From NCBI GenBank assembly GCA_016713445.1, contig JADJPB010000016.1, positions 1-64,000 of the forward strand: a stretch of DNA of 64,000 nucleotides, read 5' to 3'. Positions 38,201 to 50,200 of this stretch are shown here, in pieces. A model generated the notes under the pieces. It made no database searches. It had not been told where the DNA came from and saw only the letters and a program-made list of their open reading frames with translations. This stretch comes from Bacteroidota bacterium. Its GTDB lineage: Bacteria > Bacteroidota > Bacteroidia > AKYH767-A > OLB10. Numbering within the stretch: the stretch's first letter is position 1; every line of letters begins with the position of its first letter. The position numbers were made by a program, and so were the translations under genes.

Positions 38201-40993
38201 TGGTCAAACGGTGATGTAACAGAAGATATTTCTGCACAACCTGCCGGATTTTATTTCTTTAATATTGATGATGCTAATGGTTGTGTAACTGGCGGAATTG
38301 AATTTATTAATGATCCTGCTCAAATTGTTATAAATAATTTCCTGCCTAATAATGGTGGATCAGGTGTGTTGGTCGTTATTAATGGAAGTGGGTTTACTGG
38401 CGCTACCGGCGTTGAATTCGACGGAGTACCTGCTGCTTCGTTTTCTGTAATAAGCGATATGCAAATTGATGCCATTGTACCTGTTGGTGCTGATACCGGG
38501 TTCATTACCGTTTATACAAGCCCTACTTGTTTTACAGTTAGTGTTGATACCTTCTTCTACAATCCAGCAGCATGCATCCCTCCATCTTTATTCGCCACAG
38601 CAATAGACGCTTCTTGCTTTGGTGCTTCAGATGGTAGTATAGACCTAACCGTTAGTGGAGGTCTTCTTCCTTACACATTCATTTGGAGTAATGGTGCCAA
38701 TTCAGAGGACATTGCCGGTGTAACTGCTGGAGTGTATTCTGTGATCGTTAGTGATGCTACAAATTGTTCAGATACATTGTATGTAACGGTTGGAGAACCT
38801 GGAAGTATTAATGGAACTGCTGTAATTACCGAAGTAACATGTAATGGCGCTGCAGATGGTGCAATTGATCTTTCCGTTTCAGGTGGTACCGCTCCCTATT
38901 CTTTTTCTTGGAGTAATGGCGCATTCACCGAAGATATCAGTGGACTCATTGCCGGAGTATATACAGTAACCATGATTGATATTAATTCTTGTGCAGGTCA
39001 AGCTACCTTTACGCTTTTAGATCCACCTGTATTAGGTTTAACTTTATCGGGTACAGATCCTCTTTGTACAGGAGCTGCTGATGGAAGTATAACATCCAAC
39101 GTAACTGGTGGCACCATGCCTTATACTTACTTATGGAGTGATGCATCCACGAATAACGATTTATTAAATGTAGCTGCCGGAACCTATACACTTGTGGTGA
39201 CAGATGGCTCTCTTTGTACGATTACAGGGAGTCATACCCTATCAGATCCTGCTCCTTTTACATTGACGGTAAATGCATCAACCGACGTTGATTGTTTTGG
39301 CGGATCAAATGGTGCGATCGATATAACTGCTTCCAATGATCCCATCAATCCGCAACCTAATCCTGGACTTCTTATTTCAGAATTCTTGGCAGATCCAGTC
39401 GGAGCAGATTCTTCTAAGGAATGGGTAGAATTAATTGCAACTAAGACCATTGATTTTAGTGTTACTCCTTATACCGTTGTTGTTTCTAATAATGGTACAG
39501 CGACCGTTAAAGGTTGGAGAGCAGGAGGTACATTAACTTATGCATTTGAAATTAGTAGCGGACTAGTCAATGCAGGTGATGTATTTTATGTAGGTGGTGC
39601 TGCTATGGCACCTACTGGTATCAAATTAAGAGTAATTTATACAGGAACCACAGTAGGAGATGGTTTTGGAAGCTTTAGTACAGGAGGAAATTTTGGAAAT
39701 GGCGGGACCAATGCAGATGGTATAGCAGTATTTAATGTGCCTTCGTCTGCGATTGATTCAAGTACAATTCCAGTAGATGCCGTGTTTTATGGTTCGGGTT
39801 TAGGAGCCGCAATTGTTAATGGAGGTTTAGATGGCTATACTTTACCCAACAATGATTTGTACACTGGCGGGAAATTAATGATTGGTTCATACCTTGCACC
39901 TAACAATGTATCTGGATCTCATTTTACAGCTACAGGTTCATTCGAAGTTGCTTCCGGATTGTATCCTTCCACTAGAGTTTGGGTCGTACAACCTACTTTT
40001 TCGGATGGAACTTCTTCCGTGAATATTGTTTCTTCAAATTCTTATGTATGGTCGAATGGTGCTACGAGTCAGGATTTGGTAGGAATTACTGCCAATACAT
40101 ATACAGTCACTGCTACCAATTCTAATGGCTGTACAGCAACGGCAACTGTTACTATTAATCAACCCAATGATTTAACCATCACGAACTTCACTCCTGGTTC
40201 GGGTAGTTCCGGAGTTAGTGTTACCATCAATGGAACTGGATTTACTGGGGTTGATATCGTTAATTTTAATGGAGTGCCTGCAGTTTTCAGCATAATAAAT
40301 GATGGAGAAATTAACGCAACCGTTCCTGGAAGTGCAACAACAGGACTTATTGAATTAATTAATTCAGGATGTGATACTGCCTATACTTCTAGCCCCTTCG
40401 TTATTAATACAACAAATGCTGTGGTTAATGTCACCGTATTAATAGAAGGATTCTATGATGGCGCAACGGGCCTAGTGCCGGCCTTGTTGAATTCTGGAGT
40501 TGGGTTAAGCTCCACGGAGTGTGATACCATCTACATAGAACTTCGCGATCAATTATCACCTACTACCGTCATAGGAAGTGGATCTGCATTGTTAAACACA
40601 AGTGGCCAAGCTACATTTACATTCCCAGGTGCTGTAGTAGGGCAATCAGGATATATTGCAGTTTTTCACCGTAATTCTGTGCAAACTTGGAGTGATGTTC
40701 TCACCTTTAGTGGGACAACCAATTACGATTTCTCCACCGCAGCATCTCAGGCGTATGGATCCAATCAAGTCCAAATTGCTCCCGGATTATTTGGTATGTA
40801 TAGTGGAGATTTAGGGCCTTTGCAGGATGAATTCATTGATATCTTAGATCAAGGTGTAATCGATAATGACATCTTTAATTTTGCGTCTGGCTATGTAGTT
40901 TCGGACTTAAATGGAGATGGATTTGTGGACATCGTTGATCAGTCGATTGTAGATAATAACATCTTCAACTTCATCGGATCCATACATCCGTAG
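35252..40993 (+). CDS. Giant surface protein with SprB, lamin-tail-like and IPT/TIG domains, one in-frame stop
   Basis: About 1,913 residues from ATG 35252, with signal peptide CLFVWTFVLLALISTVSSV (cleavage near TAQ, residue 32). A TGA at 35597-35599 (residue 116) interrupts an otherwise continuous frame (SWEL-stop-GGLGGTASNGK). Domains in order: a beta sandwich (32-230); an Ig-like segment (330-410); SprB-type repeats CNGGSNGSIDITVSGG and others (416-570); a lamin-tail-like module with LISEFLANPFGADSSKEWVE (about 590-830); more SprB repeats; an IPT/TIG domain with GSGFTGATGVEFDGV (about 1030-1100); three SprB repeats; a second lamin-tail-like copy (1370-1590); a second IPT/TIG (1640-1720). 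The C-terminal module ends in dockerin-like loops (DLNGDGFVDIVDQSIVDNN). SprB repeats point to a mobile or adhesive surface protein. No T9SS type A tail is present. Confidence 0.82.
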
Positions 40994-41019
40994 AAATAAA
41001 TCCCATAAAATTTTAACAA

Positions 41020-41050
41020 GGGGGTGACTTAAGATATTAAGTTCACCCCC
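41020..41050 (+). terminator. Intrinsic terminator after the first giant gene
   Basis: GGGGGTGACTTAA pairs with TTAAGTTCACCCCC (one bulge), 26 bases past the stop. The downstream bases TAATATTTG are only moderately T-rich. Confidence 0.65.
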
Positions 41051-41265
41051 TAATATTTGCTATTAACCACTAGAATTTAGCATTTTACATTTTTTTTAAC
41101 AAATACTTTTAAATCGTTGTTTTTTTGTTGGTTATGTTCAAATAATTCCTCAAATTGCAATCTTGAATTACCCCTATTATTAGGGGGTTATTAAAATCTG
41201 CTTAGTTGATATTTAAAAAGATTAATAAGCAATGTTCAATAGATACAAACTAAAATAAATATAAA

Positions 41266-44200
41266 ATGAATCCAAATCTTTACACGAGAAGAACCCGACT
41301 TAGTGGCGGTACAGCTAAAATGTTGAGAGTGCTATTTCTCTTAATATTATTCTTAGGAATAAGTGACGGAGTAATGTCCCAATCCGCAAGTTATAACATG
41401 ACGTTTGCCGCAAACGTTGCCACAAATCCTGGTGGCTTGAATACGGAAACCGATGCTTTAACGACTGGTTGGACTTTAATTCCGGGATCTGGAGGAACAA
41501 TTTCTGCCGATCAGTGGTCATCAAATGTTACCCTTCCTTTCGCATTCGATTTTTTTGGCACACCGGTTACCGAATTTAAAGTGAGTCAAGGCGGTGTCTT
41601 AACATTCACAACAGCAGCAGTTTCTTTGCCAGGGTCAAATGTGGGATTGCCTGCTGCAGGATTGCCAGATTTATCAATTGCCATGATGTGGGATGACTTT
41701 ACGAATACTCCAGCAACAGGTAGTAATGATCAAGTATGGTATAAAGTTTTTGGAGCAGCTCCCAATCGCCAATTATGGATAAAATATTTTTCATTTGAGA
41801 TGGGAAATCCTTCTTTATCGTTTGTATACATGTCAGCAGTCTTAGAAGAAACTACAAATAATGTTTATGTCGTAGATCAATACAATATAAGTGCATTAGG
41901 ATCCACTTCCGTAGGGGTACAGTATAATGGTTCATTTGCAGTGCAAGATGGAACTTCTCCAAATATCACTCACGGTTCACCAACAAATGGAACTGCAATT
42001 ACAGATAATGATGTTTGGACATTTACTCCATTTTCTCTTTTACCATGTGTAGATCCTCCTACCTCCGGTACCTCTGTAATAACTCCATCAACTCAGGTTT
42101 GTCCAACATCTACTGTTTCTTTTTCATTAAGTGGAAATAGTATCGGTACTGGTCAAACGTATCAATGGATGAGTGGACCTACTGCCTCTGGTCCTTGGAC
42201 TCTACAAGGCACTCCTTCTGCTGGTGCAGCATATGCCACTACAGTTACCAGCTCTGCTTATTGGAGATGTGAAGTAACTTGTGGTGCAGGGAAAGATACA
42301 TCTGTAGCTATTTTTAGCGATGTTGCAACCTTGTTTCCTGGAGGAACTTATACCATTAACAATGCTGGCGGTGCTGATTTTTTATCCATTAGTGATGCAA
42401 TTACTGCTATTCAATGTGGAATAGCGGGTCCTATCGTATTTGATATTGTTCCAGGATCCGGGCCTTATGTTGAACAGGTAACCATTCCACAAATTGTGGG
42501 CGCTTCTGCTACGAACACGGTAACGATTAATGGAAACTTAACTACTATCACACACGCGAGTACCAACACCAATTATCGTGAAGCCTTCTTGTTAGATGGT
42601 GCTGATCATATCATCATTGATAGTATGATTATAGATGTTACTGGAGGTACATACGGATGGGGAATTCGTCTAACGAATAGTGCAGATAGCAATGTGATTT
42701 CAAATTGTCAGATCACAGCTCTTGCCAATAGCACTTCAACAAACTATGCCGGAATTGTGATGAGCGGATCAGTCACGTCTGCAACTACTGCAGGAGATAA
42801 TGGGGATGGAAATTTATTTCAAGGGAATACGATTAATAATGGTTATTATGGATTTACACTTGTTGGTTCTTCAACGGCGCCATTTGCAAATAATAACAGA
42901 GTAATAAATAACACAGTTATCGACCATTATTTATATGGTATTTATGCGATTTATAACGAAAACACTGAATTTAGTCAAAACAATATTTATCACTATTCAA
43001 GGTCAACAACAACTAGTTGTTATGGAGTTTATCTTACTACCAGTTGTAGTAATGTATTGATTTCAAAAAACAGAATCTACAATTTACTAATTGGAAATCC
43101 TGCTTCAACTTCTATTGGTTACGGAATTTATGTTTTAGGAGATGGATTGGCAGGAACAGAGAATAAGTTATATAACAATATCATTTACGATTTCAAAAGT
43201 AATGGAGCGCAATATGGTATATATAATTCAACGGGCGATTATATGCAGGCTTTTCATAATACGATTTCTCTTGATGACATCAATGCAACCTCTGGTGCCA
43301 CCTATGGAATTTATCAAACAGGTGCTGTAACCAATATTAATCTTAAAAATAATATTATAAATATTACACGTGCGGGTACTGGTACTCGTTACGGATTAAA
43401 CTTTGTTACTGCGGGTACATATATTTCATGTAACAACAATGATATTTATGTAAATTCAGGAGGAAATGATAGTGTTGGTTTTTATGCAGGCACACCATTT
43501 ACTACACTTGCCAACTGGCAAACAGCCAATGGCGGTGCTTATGATGGATCTAGTGTAAGTGTGGATCCTATGTTTGCTAATCCACTTTCTGGAGATTTTA
43601 CACCGACTAATACAGGGGTGAATTCAAATGGAGAAAATGTGGGAGTAGCAGATGATATATTAGGTAACCCACGTAACTTAACCTCACCAGATCCTGGTGC
43701 CTACGAGTGGACTCCACTCGGAACGGATGCTGGTATTACATGGATATCACCAATGTCTCCAGTTGGTTTAGGAAATCAAACAATAACTGTTGAAATAACA
43801 AATGCACAAACAGCCACAATTACTAGTCTAGAATTATCTTATACAGATGGCGTTAGTACTGAAACGGAAACGTTTGGCCCTTTAACAATCACGGCAGGCA
43901 ACAATCAGCAATTTTCATTTACCAACACATATAACTTATCTGGAAATGCCAATTTAAGAGCCTATGTGAGCTTAGTAAATGGTGTTTTGGATGATAATCA
44001 GTTAAATGATACAACTGCAATTCAGAACATCTGTCCTGCAATGTCCGGTAATTATACCATCAACTCAGCGGTCGTAACAGGCGGTACTAATTTCCAAAGT
44101 TTCACTGATGCCGTTAATCAGTTAATTTGTTCTTCAGTTAATGGACCAGTGGTTTTAGATGTTGTTCTAGGTAGTGGCCCTTATAATGAGCAGGTAATTA

Positions 44201-47200
44201 TTCCTGAAATTGGGGGAGCATCTGCATCCAACACGATTACATTTAATGGTAATATGGAAACTATGGCTTTCGCTAGCGTTAATACCAACCAGCGTGCTGT
44301 CATTACATTAAGTGGAGCAGATCATATTTATATTGATAGCTTAACTATAGACGCCTCTGGCGGAACTTATGGTTTTGGAGTTCATCTTATTTCACAAGCT
44401 GATTCAAATAAAATCACGAATTGTATTGTAAACACTACTGCCAATTTAACATCTACAAACTATGCTGGTATTGTAATGAGTGGATCTTTAACATCTGCTA
44501 CAACAGCTGGTAATTCTGGAAACGGTAATGAGATCAGCGGGAATACTATTAACAACGGATATTATGGTATCACGGTTGTTGGTACTTCAACTGCGCCCTT
44601 CATCAGTGATAACCGTGTTTTAAATAATATAATTACTGATCATTATTTATATGGAATTTACAGTCTTGGGAATACTGATACTGAATTTAAAGGAAATGAA
44701 TTCAAGCATCAAACACGAACAGCATTTACTACGATGTATGGATTGTTCCTTACTACAAATACAATCGGTGCTCAAGTAATCGGTAATAGAATTCATGACT
44801 TTTTTGTAGGTGGAACTTCTGCTTCTACTGCTTATGGAATTTATGTATCTGGTGATGCATTACTCGGTTCGGAAAATAAACTGATCAATAATTTGGTCTA
44901 TAATTTCCACGGAACAGGTATTCATTATGGTCTTTATAACACGGGTGGTAATCATATGTGGGCTTGGCATAATACTATTTCTTTTGACAATGCCACCGCA
45001 GCAAGTGGAACAACTTATGGTATCTACCAAACCGCAGTAGCGGATTCGCTTCAATATTATAACAATAATATTTCAATTACTCGCAGTGGAACAGGAACCA
45101 GATATGGAATATTCTTTAATACTGCTGGCACACATATAAAGAGTAATTACAATAATATTTATGTAAATACACCTGGGTCAGACAGTATAGGTTCTTATGC
45201 AGGTACGCCATTTACAACGTTAGTGGATTGGCAAACTGCAAATGCAGCAGCTTATGATCAGCAAAGTGTGAATGCCGATCCAATATTTGTTGATCCTTCT
45301 TTAGGCAATTATCAACCATCAATTGTTGCACTTGATAATGTGGGTACACCTCTTGGAGTAGTTGATGACATTACTTATTCTGCTCGAAGTCTTACCACTC
45401 CTGATATTGGTGCATACGAATATTTTATTGCTTCAGAAGATATCGGAGTAACAACATTAATCACTCCTGTGTCAGTTGTGAGTGCATGCTATTCAAACGC
45501 AGAGACAATCACCGTTCGCATTAAAAATTATGGCTTGAATGCTATCGACTTCACTATAAATCCTGCTACAATTACATGTAATGTAACTGTTGCAACAGTG
45601 GTAACTCTGTTTGGTACACCAAGTGGAATTTTAGCAATCAACGGCACAATGGATGTTGTTATGTCCACTACGTTGGATATGACTACAATCGGCACTTATA
45701 CTTTTAATGCAAGTGTTTCAATGACTGGAGATGGAAATGCAGCAAATGATGCAATGACTGCTGCGACAAGAACTACAGCGGCTTCTTTAGGAAGTATTAG
45801 TGCGGATGTAAGTACCATTTGCGTTTCAGGTGTTCCTACTCTTACTCTAACAGGAGCAATAGGAAATGTGCAATGGCAGGAATCATTAGTAGGCAATACA
45901 GGTCCATGGACAAATGTTGGAACTAACAGCAACGTATATACGCCAAGTTCTTCTATTACCGATACAACATGGTACCAGGCAGAAGTTACTTGTAATGCAT
46001 TTTCAGGAACAACAAATGTTGTGCAGGTAGATTATCTTTTACCACAAATTCTCAGCACCGAAAACGATACCGTTTGTGGTCAAGGTAGTGTAACATTAAG
46101 TGCAACAAGCACAGGTCAAGGAATCATTAATTGGTACGATGTTGCAACAGGCGGAACAGCACTTGGAACAGGAAGCACCTTTACAACAAATATTACAGGA
46201 ACTACAACTTTTTATGCCGAAGAACAACTTTCAGGAGGAGGCGGAAGTAGTGCATCTATACAAATTACAGAAATAGATTTGGGCACGAACGATCAGTTAG
46301 AAATTCAAAACGTTTCACCTAATTCAATCAATGTAACAGGATGGAAAGTTGCTGTAAGCGATAACTACACTGACATAACCTCAGTAAATACCATTGTTCA
46401 AACATTGAGTGGTTCAATGGCTCCAGGTCAAACTATGACATGGACAGATCTTTCTTCAGGACCAAATTATTGGGGCAATAATTTATTTTGGAATCCAGGT
46501 GCATATCCAAGTTTTACGGGATGGGCAGCAATACTTGATAACAATAATAATTTAGTAGATGTATTGTTTATGAACTGGCCTTCAGCTAATATTCAAGGAG
46601 CGAGTATTTCTATTCCAAGTGGTCCAACTCTTACAGTTGGTTCGCAATGGAGTGGAGATGGAGTAAATATCACATCTGTTGCCGGAACTCAAAGTGTTTC
46701 TCGTCAAGGAACTTCTGATAATAATGCTTCAACGGATTTCTCCATTATTAATTTATCTGTAGGAACTACTAACCCAGGAATGACTATCCCTTTTACAGGT
46801 TTTGGTTGTTCAAGTACTCGTGTGGCAGCATTAGGTGTTTCTACATCGGCACCTGCAATAACCGTGACTCCAGGAAATGCACTATGTCCTGGTGATTCCA
46901 TCGGCATTCAAGTGAGCAGTGTCAATGATCCAAATTATGAATATACATGGACATCAAATCCAGGTGGTTTTAGCCAAAGTGGTAATGGACCGTTCTATGT
47001 TACACCTGTAGTAAATACAACCTATTATGTAACCGCACTTGATACTTCGTCAAGCGGTACAGGTGGTTGTTTAATATCAGATAGTGTAGTTGTAATTCCT
47101 CTTGCAACATTTAGTGCAGGTACAGTTTCGGCAACAGGACCTTATTGCATCTCTGGAGAACCTACAATTTCTGTTACTGGTGCGTCTGGTTTTATTCAAT

Positions 47201-50200
47201 GGCAGGAATCTGTAATAGGAGGAAATGGTCCTTGGACGAATGTTGGTATAGCTAATAGTACTACCTATACTCCAGGTATCATCACTCAAACTACTTATTA
47301 CAGAGTTTTGGTGAGTTGTATTTCAACCACAGATTCTTCTAATGTAGATACGGTTTTTGTAAACAATCCTCAAGTATTAACATCTAACGGAGATACCCGT
47401 TGTGGTCCAGGAAGTGTAGATCTAACAGCTACTACTGATCCAGGCTATAACTTGAATTGGTATGCTGATTCAACAGGTGGTGCACTTTTGGGTACAGGTA
47501 GTCCTTTTACTACTCCGCTAATCTTGCAAACAGATACTTTTTATGTAGAGTCAAATTCTGGCTCTGGTAGTTCAGACAGTTTGCAGGTGCCAATTGCTTC
47601 AGGTACAACAACAGGCGTTTACCATCATATGTTTACAGTAAATTCCCCAGACGGAATGCAGATTACAAAAATCGGTATCAAATGTAATAATACCATTGGT
47701 ACCCTTACTGCATGGGATATCTATTACAGACCTGACGATTTCAAATTAGTTGCTGGTGCCAATACATCATCAGCAGGTTGGACATTGGTATCAACAGTCA
47801 CCAACGTTCCTTCAGAGGGTGCAACAACTTATACAACTATTGCTACAGGAATCAGTATTGATATTCCGGCCGGTGCCACTTATTCCATTTACGTAGCCCC
47901 TGCTACAGGAGCGACTCACCAATATGGCACTAGTGTTGCCGGAACAGTTGTGGGTTCTAATGCAGTTGGATCCGTGATTGCGGGATACAGAGGAAGTGCG
48001 TTGTTTAATTGTACTACTACATCCGGCTTCCCTGTAGTTAGTCTTGAATATAGTCTCGGATGTCCTTCCGCTCGTGTTCCTGTAATAGCTACTGTTACTC
48101 CTTCACCTGCAATAGCTGTTTCTGGAAATGATTCTATTTGTCAAGGTGATTCAACGACAATTAGTATCAGTGCAGGTTTGGGTGATTATACCACTTTCGC
48201 TTGGTTCCCAAATACTGGATTAAGTAATGACACTGGCTCAGTAATTAAAGCTGCTCCATCTGTTACAACAAAATATTATGTTTTAGCATCAGGAAATGTA
48301 GGTAATTGTCAAGCGTTAGATAGTATTACCATTACGGTAAATGATTTCGACTTAAGCGTTTCAATGAACAATCCAATGCTTTGTGGTGCCAGTGATTCAA
48401 CACAAATTACGGCGACTGCAACGGGAGGAACGTTCTCTTATTTATGGACACCCGCTGCCGGATTAAGTAACGATACGATTCCGAATCCGAAAGCACGTCC
48501 CGTGGGATCTTCAGAAACGTATACATTAACGGTAACGAATACAGCGACAGGTTGTATCAAAACAAGTTCTGTTACCATCTATGTAAGTGCTCCTGCTATC
48601 TTATCTACCGTTGCTGATACAGTTTGTGGTACCGATCAAGTTTCCTTGATTGCTAATGCTACTCCTGGAACTCAAATTTCATGGTGGAGTGCTGCTACTG
48701 GTGGAACCCGACTTGGTTTTGGTTCTCCATTTACTCCTACTATTTCTTCTACGACTAAGTTTTATGTAGAAACCAGAGATACCATCCCACAAGGGCCATT
48801 GAACACTGTTTACACTGGTGGAATTATTGCTACGGATCCGAATGCTGCTGGTAATATGTTTGATATTACAGCGATCAACAACATTCGTATTACCGGATTT
48901 AATGTCAACTTAAATGATGTTGATACCTTAGCTCCATCTAATATTAAGATCTATTATAAAGTAGGTTCATATAGCGGATTTGTTACTAATGCTTCAGCAT
49001 GGACGTTAGTTGATTCAATTAATGGAATTGTTTCTGCTGGTGCAGGAGTACCTACTTATCTTCCTTTGAACTTGGAGCTTAACATAAATGCTGGACAAAC
49101 TTATGGTATCTTTATTTCTGTTTCCAATTTAGGAGTTTCCAATTCTCTTCTTTATTCTTCAAGCGCAACTTCGCCTGCTGAATTTGCTGTTGCTTCTTCT
49201 GATGCTAACTTACAAGTGAAATCAGGTACCATCTGCTTCGGTCCATTCACAGGTCAAGTAGCTGCTCCAGTAAATCGTTTATGGAATGGAGGTGTTTTAT
49301 ACTCTATTGGATGTATCAGCGCACGTGATTCTGTAGAAGCAGTTTCATTGACAGCTCCAGCCATCTCTTTAGCTACATTGCCAAATGATACAATCTGTAC
49401 AGGAAGCAGTGTTACGCTTCAAGCAAGTAGTTTAAATGATCCTAACTATTCTTACGAGTGGAATCCAGGCGCACTTCCCGGAGCTTCTGTAGTGGTTACT
49501 CCTAGTTCACAAACTAAATATTATGTAACGGCAACAGACACTTCAAGTGGCGGTACAGCAGGTTGTATTGTGGTAGACTCTGTAACGATCAATCTATTCT
49601 CTCTTCCAATAGTTAATCCAACGGCAACTCCAAATACGATTTGTGCGGGTGAAGTAACTCAATTAGCAAGTAACGCGCTTGGAGCAACTCCTCAAATGGA
49701 TTCGCTGGCTACTGGTTTAGTAGATGGAAACGGTTCAAGCTTGGTAGGTTTTGACATAGTAAATACTTCGGCTTTACCGGTAACGATTAACAATTTCTCA
49801 TTTAGATCTAACATAACAGCGGGTACAACTATACCTGTTACGTTAATGTATAGCACGACTCCATTGAACTGTGTTAATCCTACAAACTTTACTCCTTTAC
49901 CTCCAGGTTGGGTGTCATTGGGAGTGAGTAACGCAACTGCTGCAGGTCCTGCACCAGCATTGACTTTTGTTCCGTTGAATGCAAATGTTACAATTCCTCC
50001 TGGCGCTACTTATGCATTCGCACTTGGAAGTACGACGGGCTCTACAGTTAGATATACTGATGGAGTAGCGGGTTGTCCAAATGTAATTTCAGATAGTAAG
50101 ATTACTATTAAAGGTGGATTTGGTGGCTCGCTTACAGGAACCACCATTGCAAATAGAAATTTTGCAGGTCGAATTTCTTATACAATACCAGCTGTGGGTA

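Noticed and set aside
40820..40990. Cellulosome-type dockerin
   Set aside because: The D-N-G-D loops resemble dockerin repeats, but no cohesin or cellulosome context is present and such loops are common in Bacteroidota surface proteins.
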